From an uncultured Flavobacteriales bacterium (GTDB lineage Bacteria; Bacteroidota; Bacteroidia; Flavobacteriales_E; Vicingaceae): a DNA stretch of 28,751 nt. The notes beneath the pieces were generated by a model. It saw only the letters and a program-made list of their open reading frames with translations. It was not told the DNA's origin and searched no databases. A program made the translations under genes and the position numbers. The stretch spans positions 1 to 28,751 of the forward strand of contig CALCHN010000039.1 of NCBI GenBank assembly GCA_937901255.1. Reading direction: 5' to 3'. Shown piece after piece: positions 16,554 through 24,562 of the stretch; positions within the stretch are counted from its first letter, which is position 1, and each line of letters begins with the position of its first letter.

Positions 16554-16581
16554 AAAAGCAGCTGATTGGCTGCTTTTTTTT
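16554..16581 (+). terminator. Intrinsic terminator after the 127-residue gene
   Basis: AAAAGCAGC (16554-16562), six-base loop, GCTGCTTTT (16569-16577), with an eight-T run 16574-16581. A textbook plus-strand rho-independent terminator. Confidence 0.9.
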
Positions 16582-16698
16582 GTAAAATAATTTCATTAAT
16601 AAACGATTATTTATATATTTACTTTACGAAATCCTTAAAAGCTTACATAAAAGACTTTTTATCAAGTCAAATTAACTCAATTAATAATTAAGAATATT

Positions 16699-17238
16699 AT
16701 GACAGATACTTTTCAAGCTGAAGCACTAATTACTCCATCAGCTAATTGCACACACTGCAAAGTAGAAATGAAGGCAGAAGCTGTTTTTTGTCCTTCGTGT
16801 GGTTACCCTGAAAAAGGAACAGATCTAGAGAAATCTAAATTTATTGCCAACAATATAATGAATAAAAATGAGCATTTTGATGCCGATAAAAAAGTGAAAT
16901 CTGCCAGAAATACACTATACATTTTAGCTGCTGCCACATTTGTTTTAAACTTTATTCAAACAACTTACCAGCATGAAGACCTTTCCATTTTTATAGTCGG
17001 ACTTATCCTTTCCGTTTCTTTTTTAGTTTTAGGTGTATGGTCGAAGAAAAAGCCGTTAGCTGCTCTTTTATCTGCCTTACTCTTATACATTACTTTAATT
17101 ATTTTAAATGGTATTTTAGATCCTACAACACTTTATCAAGGTATTCTTTGGAAAGTTTTAATTATATCTTATTTAGGTAAAGGTGTTTATTCTGCAAACG
17201 CATACCAGAAACAAATGCAAGACAATGGAAATCAATAA
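16699..17238 (+). CDS. Zinc-ribbon membrane protein
   Basis: 179 residues. An N-terminal zinc ribbon with two Cys pairs (CTHC at about 17-20, CPSC at about 31-34) precedes a charged linker and three or four membrane helices (about 73-90, 96-114, 121-138, 145-162). The function is unknown; such ribbons on membrane proteins often act as protein- or nucleic-acid-binding modules in the cytosol. Its 3' end overlaps the start of the CPBP protease gene by 14 bases, so the two are translationally coupled, and the next protein has the same kind of ribbon. A shared function, possibly as partners in one membrane complex, is inference. Confidence 0.8.
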   Translation: MTDTFQAEALITPSANCTHCKVEMKAEAVFCPSCGYPEKGTDLEKSKFIANNIMNKNEHFDADKKVKSARNTLYILAAATFVLNFIQTTYQHEDLSIFIVGLILSVSFLVLGVWSKKKPLAALLSALLLYITLIILNGILDPTTLYQGILWKVLIISYLGKGVYSANAYQKQMQDNGNQ

Positions 17239-17986
17239 TTCATTCCTATGTCCTAGCTGTAGTTTTACAGTTGACAACACAATGAATTTTTGTGATAAAT
17301 GTGGTAATGCATTAAAACAAACAGATGAGTCTCATAAAAAGTTTATTACAAAATCAATTGTTTTTTACTTAAGTTTTATTGGTTTTCTTGTTTTTTATTA
17401 TTTTTTTCAACCAGAATATAATACCTTAACTAGTGAAATAATACTTAATAGTGTTTTTATTGTATTCGTTTTGTTTTTTTGTTTTTTGGATTTAAAAAAA
17501 ATAATTCCTCTGTTCTCACTAAAACAAATCCCCATAATAGTATATGTTTTAACTTTTCTTTTTCCGATATTTAGCACTATTATTGTCTTTATTTCTATTG
17601 GTTGGCTCAACCAAAGTTTAGGATTTGAAAACGAAAATTTATTTAGTGGCTACGCACATTTTAGCACTCCTTATATTTGGGCTTTTTTGTTTACCGCATT
17701 TGTACCTGCTATCTTTGAAGAACTAGCATTTAGAGGTTATTTATTTAATCAATTAATTCAAATTTTAACTCCTAAAAATACGATAATTGTTTCTTCATTT
17801 CTTTTCGCCTTAATGCATTTATCGGTACTTTCATTAATATGGATACTTCCTTTTGGAATAATACTTGGCTTTTTGAGATTAAAATACAACACCTTATGGT
17901 TGGGTATTGCAATACACTTTATTCATAATAGTTTAATGTTAATTATTGATATAGCTTACCCTGATTTACTTAATAACATTATATAA
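17225..17986 (+). CDS. CPBP-family intramembrane glutamic protease with N-terminal zinc ribbon
   Basis: 253 residues from the ATG at 17225; a GTG 14 codons upstream is in frame but would remove the natural arrangement in which the zinc ribbon opens the protein. Cys pairs CPSC (9-12) and CDKC (23-26) form the ribbon. Several membrane helices follow, and the CPBP/Abi (CAAX protease) motifs are complete: EELAFR (Glu165, Glu166, Arg170), FALMH with His198, and HFIHN (His231, Asn235). Family members cleave prenylated or other substrates inside the membrane or handle bacteriocins; the substrate here is unknown. It overlaps the preceding zinc-ribbon gene by 14 bases and is convergent with the helicase gene 16 bases away. 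Confidence 0.9.
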   Translation: MEINNSFLCPSCSFTVDNTMNFCDKCGNALKQTDESHKKFITKSIVFYLSFIGFLVFYYFFQPEYNTLTSEIILNSVFIVFVLFFCFLDLKKIIPLFSLKQIPIIVYVLTFLFPIFSTIIVFISIGWLNQSLGFENENLFSGYAHFSTPYIWAFLFTAFVPAIFEELAFRGYLFNQLIQILTPKNTIIVSSFLFALMHLSVLSLIWILPFGIILGFLRLKYNTLWLGIAIHFIHNSLMLIIDIAYPDLLNNII

Positions 17987-18002
17987 CTTAGGTATCAAAA
18001 AA

Positions 18003-19265
18003 CTAAGAACTACTTTTAGATTTATTCCCTCTCCAATTATTTCTATTGCCGTTGTTTTTCGGTTTGGCTTGCTGTTGTTGCCTGTTATTGCCTTGTGGCT
18101 TTTTATCTGGAATTTGCTCCTCTTTACTTGCATCCGCATAAGGATGATTGGAAACTACTGGAATTTGTTGCTTAATTAATTTTTCAATGTCTTTTAAGTA
18201 AGGTCTTTCTTCTATATTACAAAATGAGATAGAAATACCACTAGCACTTGCTCTTCCTGTTCTACCAATTCGGTGTACATACGTTTCTGGTATGTTGGGC
18301 AAATCATAATTAATTACCAATGCCAGTTCCGAAATATCTATACCTCGAGCAGCAATATCTGTTGCTACTAGTACTTTAGTTTTTCCTTCTTTAAAATTAC
18401 TTAATGCTCGTTGTCTTGCATTTTGAGATTTATTTCCATGTATGGCTTCGGCTGTAATTTTAGCTTTTGATAATACCTTAACTACTTTATCTGCTCCGTG
18501 TTTGGTTCTTGCAAATACCAATGTAGAAACCGCATTTTCTTCTTTTAACACATGTACCAATAGTTTTGTTTTGTCTGCTTTACTTACAAAATAAACGGCT
18601 TGTCCAACTCTTTCGGCAGTTGCTTGCTCTGGTTTTACAGTAACAGTTTCATAGTTTCCTAAAATCTTACTCGAAAGCTCCACTATAGTTTTAGGCATCG
18701 TTGCCGAAAAAAACAACGACTGACGTTTTACTGGAAGCTTGGTAATTAGTTTTTTAATATCGTGAACAAATCCCATGTCTAGCATTTGGTCGGCTTCATC
18801 TAATACAAAATATTCTACATTTTTAAGCGAAATAAATCCTTGGTTCATTAAATCTAATAAACGACCTGGTGTAGCTATTAACACATCAACGCCTCTTCTT
18901 AATGCATTGGTTTGCGAACCTTGTTTTATGCCTCCAAAAATTACCGTATTGCGAATATCTGTATGCTCGCCATATTCGGTAAAATTATCAGCTATTTGTA
19001 TGGCTAATTCTCTTGTTGGGGTTACTATAAGTGCTTTTATCTGACGTTGATTTCTGTTTCGGGTTTTATCTAAATACAACTGTTGTAAAATAGGAATAGC
19101 GAAAGCAGCTGTTTTTCCTGTTCCTGTTTGAGCACAGCCTAATAAATCTTTACCTTTTAATAAAATAGGAATGGCTTGTTCTTGAATTGGTGTTGGATGC
19201 GTGTATCCTTTTTCTTGTAATGCCTTTAGAATAGGCTCTATTACTTCTAGTTCTTTAAATGTCAT
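18003..19265 (-). CDS. ATP-dependent RNA helicase, DEAD-box (RhlE-like)
   Basis: 420 residues. All motifs are in order: Q motif PTPIQEQAIP (about 24-33), Walker A AQTGTGKT (45-52), PTRELAIQ (83-90), TPGRLLDL, DEAD (156-159), SAT (187-189), ATDIAARGIDI (301-311), HRIGRTGR (331-338). The tail after about 370 is basic and Gln/Asn-rich (NNRQQQQAKPKNNGNRNNWR), typical of RhlE-type helicases that rearrange ribosomal or cold-induced RNA structure. The ATG at 19263-19265 follows directly after the 3' arm of a long leader stem (19267-19430), so its translation is probably controlled by that leader and its small ORF. It is convergent with the CPBP gene. Confidence 0.96.
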   Translation of the reverse strand: MTFKELEVIEPILKALQEKGYTHPTPIQEQAIPILLKGKDLLGCAQTGTGKTAAFAIPILQQLYLDKTRNRNQRQIKALIVTPTRELAIQIADNFTEYGEHTDIRNTVIFGGIKQGSQTNALRRGVDVLIATPGRLLDLMNQGFISLKNVEYFVLDEADQMLDMGFVHDIKKLITKLPVKRQSLFFSATMPKTIVELSSKILGNYETVTVKPEQATAERVGQAVYFVSKADKTKLLVHVLKEENAVSTLVFARTKHGADKVVKVLSKAKITAEAIHGNKSQNARQRALSNFKEGKTKVLVATDIAARGIDISELALVINYDLPNIPETYVHRIGRTGRASASGISISFCNIEERPYLKDIEKLIKQQIPVVSNHPYADASKEEQIPDKKPQGNNRQQQQAKPKNNGNRNNWRGNKSKSSS

Positions 19266-19266
19266 A

Positions 19267-19430
19267 TATGCTTAAATCGCTTAGCTTTCCAAATTTTTGA
19301 CTGACTCTTTTTGCCGTTATCTGCGTTAAAATTTTAAACCGTAGCTACCACTATGCTTGAAAATTTTGCCTTGATACCAACGAAAAATAGTTTACTCAAA
19401 TTACCCGAAAAGCTAAGTGATTTAAGCATA
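19267..19430 (-). promoter_or_regulatory. Structured leader of the DEAD-box helicase gene
   Basis: A 24-base sequence at 19407-19430 is complementary at 22 of 24 positions to 19267-19290, the bases that end one nucleotide before the helicase ATG. The 116-base interior contains a second copy of the 7-mer AAGCATA (minus strand, 19352-19358) that could compete for the 5' arm, and AAAATTTT blocks flanking GGTAGCTACGG. With the predicted transcription start near 19429 the RNA would begin with the 5' arm, so the whole leader (about 165 nt) can close into one domain that hides the helicase start region. It is a candidate cis-regulatory RNA; no known riboswitch class is recognised. Confidence 0.65.
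19334..19429 (-). CDS. 31-residue leader peptide ORF upstream of the helicase (candidate)
   Basis: The minus-strand ATG at 19427-19429 opens a 31-codon frame starting MLKSLSFSGN, with the central part LFFVGIKAKFSS, ending VVATV and TAA at 19334. It begins at the place where transcription is expected to start (the -7 box TACTTTTG ends at 19434), so it would be leaderless or nearly so. Its first eight codons are the 5' arm of the stem that pairs with the helicase start region. Ribosomes on this ORF would open the stem, giving a possible translational switch. It is too short to prove as coding from sequence alone; conservation of the peptide would decide it. Confidence 0.45.
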   Translation of the reverse strand: MLKSLSFSGNLSKLFFVGIKAKFSSIVVATV

Positions 19431-19433
19431 CTG

Positions 19434-19441
19434 CAAAAGTA
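19434..19441 (-). promoter_or_regulatory. -7 promoter box of the helicase leader
   Basis: The minus strand reads TACTTTTG at 19441-19434, matching TAnnTTTG. The -33 region is not a clear TTTG; the best candidate is a TTTA at 19460-19457 with a short 15-base spacer. Position supports a start at about 19427-19430. Confidence 0.55.
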
Positions 19442-19490
19442 GGTTATTTAGTTGGATAAAGTTGTTTTTGCAGATGGTGATAATTTCTAA

Positions 19491-19790
19491 TTATAAAAAA
19501 GTCAATCCAATTCTTTTATTCAATCCTTGTTCAAAAATTCGTATTAATGTTGAAAGTTGGATATTTCCTTTAGCATTTTCTAGTTTAGAAATATAGCTTT
19601 TCTTTGTTCCCGTTTTTTCAGCTAGCTGTTCTTGAGTCATATTTGCCTCTTTTCGTGCGAATTTTAGCATTTCACTCACAATAAACATTTGAGCACCTTC
19701 TTCATATTTATTTCTACTTTCAGTACCAATTTTGCCGTGTTCTAATTCAATTAGTTCATCGAATGTCTTTATATCTTTATATTTTTTCAT
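19491..19790 (-). CDS. higA: XRE-family antitoxin (HigA-like)
   Basis: 99 residues. An N-terminal helical part precedes a helix-turn-helix of the Cro/C1 type at about residues 42-95 (LKFARKEANMTQEQLAEKTG, then KKSYISKLENAKGNIQLSTL). It lies 14 bases downstream of the RelE-like toxin gene, the toxin-first order characteristic of HigBA. It should neutralise the toxin and repress the pair's own promoter; an 18-base palindrome overlapping that promoter is present upstream of the toxin gene. The gene ends about 60 bases before the helicase promoter region. Confidence 0.85.
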   Translation of the reverse strand: MKKYKDIKTFDELIELEHGKIGTESRNKYEEGAQMFIVSEMLKFARKEANMTQEQLAEKTGTKKSYISKLENAKGNIQLSTLIRIFEQGLNKRIGLTFL

Positions 19791-19804
19791 CTTATTTCAA
19801 TTTA

Positions 19805-20137
19805 TTATTTGGTGTTAAAATAATCTTTCATTAATCGTATTGCTTTATCAATTTCCTTTTGTGGCGTTTTTTGAGTCTTTTTTTGAAACCCATTAAAAAG
19901 TATAACAATTTGTCCTTCATCAAAACAGCAGAAAATCCTATAAATATTTGATTGATATTCAACACGGATTTCATATAGTCCGTCTGTTCCAGTTAAATGT
20001 TTTAAAAACTTCTCGGGTACTCTGTCAACTTGTTTAATCAGTTCAAAAACATATTGTATTTTTCCTTTTACTTTTGTGTCTTGCTTTTGATAAAATTCAA
20101 TAAAATGATTTTCGTAAAAGATTATTTTCCGATTCAT
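19805..20137 (-). CDS. higB: HigB/RelE-family toxin (phage Gp49-like)
   Basis: 110 residues of the Gp49-like HigB family in the RelE/ParE superfamily, ribosome-dependent mRNA interferases. The characteristic segment LTGTDGLYEIRVEYQSNIYR followed by FCCFDEGQIVILFNGFQKKT and the C-terminal EIDKAIRLMKDYF are visible; the basic residues in EIRVEY and GFQKKTQ correspond to the family's active surface. It is the first gene of the pair, with an antitoxin gene 14 bases downstream. The predicted transcription start is nearly at its ATG, so its mRNA may be leaderless. Confidence 0.88.
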   Translation of the reverse strand: MNRKIIFYENHFIEFYQKQDTKVKGKIQYVFELIKQVDRVPEKFLKHLTGTDGLYEIRVEYQSNIYRIFCCFDEGQIVILFNGFQKKTQKTPQKEIDKAIRLMKDYFNTK

Positions 20138-20141
20138 TATA

Positions 20142-20172
20142 CAAAGTTATCTTAAAAGATAACATTTTCCAA
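20142..20172 (-). promoter_or_regulatory. HigBA promoter with operator palindrome
   Basis: The minus strand has TTG at 20172-20170, a 20-base spacer and TAACTTTG at 20149-20142, ending four bases before the higB ATG. GTTATCTT-AA-AAGATAAC at 20146-20163 is an 8-bp-arm palindrome covering the spacer and half of the -7 box, as expected for antitoxin autorepression. Confidence 0.7.
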
Positions 20173-20298
20173 GTTTTTTGAAAACTAATTTTAATACATA
20201 ACTCAACAAACAATTTTTTGTTAAAAACACGTTATACTCATAAGGAATTGGCTCAATTTTAGCCTTAATTTTATAGCTTATCAATTTAATTGTATTTC

Positions 20299-23262
20299 AT
20301 GAAGCGTTTCATTAGTTTTTCTTTTTTATTATTTCTTGCCTCAAGTGCTTTTGTTGAGCCTACTATGGAGGTTCCCAAGCCAAAAAATACTCAGCCAGAA
20401 TTCATCATCAATGAAACTCTTTGGGCAGATTCGCTTATCCAAACACTAACGTTAGACGAAAAAATTGGTCAGCTGCTAATGGTTGCTGCTTATTCTAATA
20501 AAGATGATAAACATGTTACTGAAATTGAAAAACTAATCACAGAAAACCACATTGGTGGATTAATTTTTATGCAAGGCGGTCCTGTCCGTGAGGCAACACT
20601 TTACAACCAATACCAACAAAAAAGCAAAGTACCTTTATTGATTTCTATTGATGGTGAATGGGGCTTGGCAATGCGTTTAGATAGTACTGTTAAATATCCG
20701 TGGCAAATGACTTTAGGAGCCATTCAGAACAATGATTTAATTTATAAAATGGGTGTTGATATTGGCGAGCAATGTAAGCGATTGGGGATTCAGGTAAACT
20801 TTGCTCCTGTGGTAGATATTAATGTAAACCCTAAAAATCCTATTATAAACGCTCGTTCCTTTGGCGAACAAAAAGAAAATGTAGCCCTAAAAGGAATTGC
20901 CTACATGCAAGGAATGCAAGCTGTAAAAGTAATGGCAAATGCCAAACATTTTCCCGGACACGGAGATACGGACAAAGATTCTCATAAAGCTCTGCCTGTT
21001 ATTAATCACTCCAAAAACAGAATGGACAGTATAGAACTTTATCCATTTAAAGAATTAATCAACAAGCAATTAGCAAGCATGATGGTGGCTCATTTAGATA
21101 TTCCTGCTTACGCAGAAGAAGCAGGAACTGCCACTACTTTATCTAAAAATGTGGTAACACACTTGTTAAAAGATAGCTTAGGTTTTAAAGGGTTAATTTT
21201 TACAGATGCGTTGAATATGAAAGGCGTTAGCAATTTATTTCCTCCGGGAGTGGTGGATGTAAAAGCCTTATTAGCAGGAAATGATGTCTTGCTTTTTTCA
21301 GGAGATGTTCCTACAGCCATCACTGAAATAAAAAAAGCCATAGAAAATGGAGAGATTTCCGAAGAAGAAATTACTGCCCGTTGCCTAAAAATATTAAAAG
21401 CCAAAGAATGGACAGGCGTTCATAAAAACAAACAAGTAGCAACAAAAAATCTATATGCAGATTTAAACAAAAAAACCTATGAAGTGCATAACAAAAAGCT
21501 TTTTCATGCTGCTTTAACGGTACTAAAAAATGATGCTGACATTTTACCCATAAAAACTTTAGACACGCTTAATATTGCTAGTTTAAGTATTGGTAATGAA
21601 GACAAAAACCACTTTCAGCAGACCTTAGATTTATATACTAACATTACCCATTATTCTTCTGAAGATATCTCTAAAGATGATACCATTAAATTATTAAAAA
21701 ACCTTAGTCAGCACAATTTAGTAATTGTTGGAATACATAAATCGGATAAAAACCCTTGGAAAAAATATGACATTGATGCTGCTACTAAATCATTTATTGC
21801 CAAACTACAAGAAAAAACAAGGGTGATCCTAACTGTTTTTGCCAACCCTTACAGTTTAATCAATTTTCCTGAAGCAGAAAATGCTAATGGTTTAATTATG
21901 GCTTATCAAAACAATGCTTACGCCCAAAGTGGAGCGGCTCAGCTTATTTTTGGAGCTATTGGTGCCAACGGAAAATTGCCAGTAAGTGTTTCCGAAAACT
22001 TAGTTGCAGGAACAGGAATTGATATTAACCCTATCGGCAGATTGGCTTATGGAGAGCCTGAAGATGTTGGCTTACGTACCGAAGATTTGTATCGTATAGA
22101 TTCTATTGCTTTATCAGGAATTTTAGAACAAGCCTACCCCGGTTGTCAGGTTTTTGTAGCTAAAAACAACAAAGTAATTTATCACAAAGCTTTTGGACAC
22201 CATACTTACGATAATAAAATTCCTACCACCATTAATTCTATTTACGATGTGGCTTCGGTAACAAAAATTTCTGCTTCGTTGTTGGGATTAATGCAATTAC
22301 AAGATAAAGGCAAACTGAGTTTAGACAAAAACTTAGGTGATTACTTACCTGATTTAATTCCTGATAGTTCTGAATATGGCGACCTTAATTTAAGAGAAAT
22401 TTTAGCTCACCAATCGGGCTTACAAGCTTGGGTTCCATTTTATGTTAAAACCATGCGAAATGGCGTGTTAGATTCTGTAATTTACAGCAAAGATTCTACG
22501 GTTTATTATCCTTACAGAGTTGCCGAAAACCTTTATATCAATCAGGAATATCCCGATTTTATTTTTGAACGTATATTAAGAGGTCCTATAAAGACTAAAG
22601 AATACCGATATAGCGATTTAGGCTATTATTTTATGATGAAAATTGTAGAAAAGCAATCGGGAAAATCTTTATCTCAATATGTGGATGGTGTGTATTCACA
22701 GATGGGAATGACCACTGCGGGCTATATTCCACGAAGAAAATTTCCATTAGATAGAATTGTGCCAACGGAAAACGACAAAATTTTCAGAAAGCAACTTATT
22801 CATGGAGATGTTCATGACCCAGGTTCTGCTATGCTGGGTGGAGTTGGCGGACATGCAGGTGTATTTTCTAATGCCAACGACATGGGAAAATTAATGCAAA
22901 TGTATTTGAACAAAGGTTATTATGGTGGCAAAAGATACATTAATGAGGAAACGCTAAATGAATACATTAAATGTCAGTTTTGTGATGAAAGCGATAACCG
23001 TAGAGCTGCAGGTTTCGACAAACCAATGATGGAAGGTGGCGGACCAACTTGCAATTGTGTTTCTTTTGATAGTTTTGGTCACTCAGGTTTTACAGGAACA
23101 TTAGTTTGGGCTGATCCTGTAGAACAAGTGGTTTATGTATTTATGTCGAACCGAATACATCCTGATGCGGAGAATAAAAAATTACTAAAAATGAATATTA
23201 GAACAGATATTCAGCAAGTAATTTATGATGCCATAAATAAGCAGAAACAGTTGGTGGATTAG
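20299..23262 (+). CDS. Secreted GH3 beta-N-acetylglucosaminidase fused to a beta-lactamase-fold serine hydrolase
   Basis: 987 residues from the ATG at 20299; an in-frame TTG three codons earlier is less likely because MKRFISFSFLLFLASSA is a normal signal peptide. The GH3 catalytic domain (about 40-370) carries the NagZ-type block KHFPGHGDTDKDSH (216-229, Asp/His dyad) and nucleophile Asp303 in FTDALNM; a GH3 C-terminal-like domain follows (about 400-575). Residues about 590-985 are an S12/class-C beta-lactamase fold with SVTK (653-656), YSD (771-773) and HSGFTG (928-933). Both halves suggest action on peptidoglycan, the first on N-acetylglucosamine links and the second on stem peptides. This fusion is known in Bacteroidota. 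Its last 43 bases recur twice downstream. Confidence 0.93.
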   Translation: MKRFISFSFLLFLASSAFVEPTMEVPKPKNTQPEFIINETLWADSLIQTLTLDEKIGQLLMVAAYSNKDDKHVTEIEKLITENHIGGLIFMQGGPVREATLYNQYQQKSKVPLLISIDGEWGLAMRLDSTVKYPWQMTLGAIQNNDLIYKMGVDIGEQCKRLGIQVNFAPVVDINVNPKNPIINARSFGEQKENVALKGIAYMQGMQAVKVMANAKHFPGHGDTDKDSHKALPVINHSKNRMDSIELYPFKELINKQLASMMVAHLDIPAYAEEAGTATTLSKNVVTHLLKDSLGFKGLIFTDALNMKGVSNLFPPGVVDVKALLAGNDVLLFSGDVPTAITEIKKAIENGEISEEEITARCLKILKAKEWTGVHKNKQVATKNLYADLNKKTYEVHNKKLFHAALTVLKNDADILPIKTLDTLNIASLSIGNEDKNHFQQTLDLYTNITHYSSEDISKDDTIKLLKNLSQHNLVIVGIHKSDKNPWKKYDIDAATKSFIAKLQEKTRVILTVFANPYSLINFPEAENANGLIMAYQNNAYAQSGAAQLIFGAIGANGKLPVSVSENLVAGTGIDINPIGRLAYGEPEDVGLRTEDLYRIDSIALSGILEQAYPGCQVFVAKNNKVIYHKAFGHHTYDNKIPTTINSIYDVASVTKISASLLGLMQLQDKGKLSLDKNLGDYLPDLIPDSSEYGDLNLREILAHQSGLQAWVPFYVKTMRNGVLDSVIYSKDSTVYYPYRVAENLYINQEYPDFIFERILRGPIKTKEYRYSDLGYYFMMKIVEKQSGKSLSQYVDGVYSQMGMTTAGYIPRRKFPLDRIVPTENDKIFRKQLIHGDVHDPGSAMLGGVGGHAGVFSNANDMGKLMQMYLNKGYYGGKRYINEETLNEYIKCQFCDESDNRRAAGFDKPMMEGGGPTCNCVSFDSFGHSGFTGTLVWADPVEQVVYVFMSNRIHPDAENKKLLKMNIRTDIQQVIYDAINKQKQLVD
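23219..23261 (+). repeat. GH3-gene 3'-end repeat, copy R1 (in the functional gene)
   Basis: The last codons of the hydrolase gene (from the end of the VIYDAINKQKQLVD coding region through GGATTA). The same 43 bases recur unchanged at 25924-25966 and with three changes at 24567-24609. Confidence 0.9.
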
Positions 23263-23278
23263 TTTTGTAGTTTTAGAT

Positions 23279-24472
23279 TTAATATAAGAAACCAAAAAGC
23301 CATAATGGTATAATGTTGTTGCTACCAATTTCAATGTTATCCTTAACAACATAAGCATTGGCTATATTTTTTATTTGTTTTTTCGACTTCGTTTTCCCAC
23401 CTATTTCAAAAGTGAATTTATTTGCTACCAAAAAATCGGCTTCATTAGATGAATTAACCACATAATTATTGCTCAATTGATTGAGAAAAAAAGTTTCTCT
23501 AAGATTACCTGTGTTTACATTTTCGTTACCCTGATTAAACATTAAGTTGGTATTGTTCAAATATATTTTTTCGGGTTTATTTAAACTGTTTATGCCTTTG
23601 TTCTGAACATACAACAATTGCAACAGTTGTGCATCATTTAATAATTTTAAATATACCTTCATGGTATTAAGGCTAATCCCTGTCCGTTCGCTTAGTGCAT
23701 TCATATTAGGTTTAAAAGGAACCGAACCACTTATTATCTGTAATAATTTTTTTAAATAAATAATGTTAGTCGTTTGTATAGAAGCAAATTGAGGTATGTC
23801 AACTTCTAAAACTGTTAAAATTGTTTCACTTAGTTTTAGGTGAAATGAATTTTTATTTTCGTTATAAAAAGGATAGTATCCATACTTTAAATAGTCGTCA
23901 AAATAGCTGAGTGGTTTAAATTTATTAATGATTTGTATAGCAAGTGTAACATGGTTGGTAAGAATATCTTCTAAACTAAGGATAGGAAAGGATTGTTTAG
24001 TTTCAAAATAGAGAAATTCTCGAAACGATAATCCGGGTAATTGATACATCACTGTTCTTCTGCTTAAATCGGCTTTTGCGTGTTGCAAGTGTAACAATGA
24101 TGAACCTGTAAAAATAACTTTCAACGAAAGAAAATCATCGTATATGTTTTTTAGTTCGTTAGCCCAATTTGGATAACGATGAACCTCGTCTATAGCTAAC
24201 AGCTTACCTCCTTTTTTATAGAAAATATCGGCAAGGTTGTAAAGGTTGTTTTCTGAAAAATATAAATCATCCAAACTCACATACAAAACATCGTTGTTTG
24301 GTTGGTAATGTTGCTTTATGTATTGTAACATTATGGTTGTTTTTCCTACACCTCTACTCCCTTTTATACCAACAAATCTATTTTGCCAATCAATGGTATT
24401 TATAAAATCTCTAACCGTTTCTGTTTGAGTTAAAGCATATTTTTCATAAAATTTTTGTCTTAATTTCTCCAT
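23279..24472 (-). CDS. AAA_14/DUF4143-family ATPase, copy A
   Basis: 397 residues. P-loop IKGSRGVGKTT (about 36-46), Walker B LLAIDEVHRYPNW (about 91-103), sensor-1 FTGSSLLHLQ, the LSFREFLYFE segment typical of the family, a winged-helix-like part (ERTGISLNTMKVYLKLLNDA, about 265-290) and a C-terminal PD-(D/E)XK-like region (SNEADFLVANKFTFEIGGK) that may be degenerate. Function is unknown for the family, which is abundant and mobile-looking in Bacteroidota and archaea. The gene is antisense to the hydrolase, ends 16 bases from its stop, and has its own TTG/TATATTTG promoter at 24493-24523. It lies between two copies of the hydrolase 3' end. Confidence 0.88.
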   Translation of the reverse strand: MEKLRQKFYEKYALTQTETVRDFINTIDWQNRFVGIKGSRGVGKTTIMLQYIKQHYQPNNDVLYVSLDDLYFSENNLYNLADIFYKKGGKLLAIDEVHRYPNWANELKNIYDDFLSLKVIFTGSSLLHLQHAKADLSRRTVMYQLPGLSFREFLYFETKQSFPILSLEDILTNHVTLAIQIINKFKPLSYFDDYLKYGYYPFYNENKNSFHLKLSETILTVLEVDIPQFASIQTTNIIYLKKLLQIISGSVPFKPNMNALSERTGISLNTMKVYLKLLNDAQLLQLLYVQNKGINSLNKPEKIYLNNTNLMFNQGNENVNTGNLRETFFLNQLSNNYVVNSSNEADFLVANKFTFEIGGKTKSKKQIKNIANAYVVKDNIEIGSNNIIPLWLFGFLY

Positions 24473-24485
24473 ACATTATAAAAAT

Positions 24486-24513
24486 ATCAATGCAAATATA
24501 CAAATTATATTTA
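24486..24513. repeat. 28-base promoter-region repeat, copy at ATPase A
   Basis: Begins ATCAATGCAAATATACAAAT and includes the -7 box of ATPase A; 24 of 28 bases match 25891-25918, next to repeat R3. Confidence 0.6.
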
Positions 24514-24523
24514 AAAGTATCAA
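24493..24523 (-). promoter_or_regulatory. Promoter of AAA_14 ATPase A
   Basis: The minus strand has TTG at 24523-24521, a 20-base spacer and TATATTTG at 24500-24493, 20 bases before the ATG. The -33 element lies in one arm of an inverted repeat (AAAAGTATCAA, loop TTCG, TTGACACTTTT; 24513-24538, 10 of 11 paired), a possible operator. Confidence 0.65.
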
Positions 24524-24536
24524 TTCGTTGACACTT

Positions 24537-24562
24537 TTGAATATTTAAGTACCAATATTCAA
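24537..24562. repeat. Inverted repeat beside ATPase A promoter
   Basis: TTGAATATT, eight bases, AATATTCAA: a perfect 9-base inverted repeat that starts where the previous one ends and runs into repeat R2. Confidence 0.5.

Noticed and set aside
17987..18012. CTTAG ... CTAAG between the convergent CPBP and helicase genes as terminator
   Set aside because: Only 5 bp, AU-rich, no T-run; too weak to call.
19267..19430. The long inverted repeat as the ends of a small transposable element
   Set aside because: No target-site duplication is apparent, one end lies exactly against the helicase start codon and the other exactly at the predicted transcription start, which fits a leader better. A repeat search would settle it.
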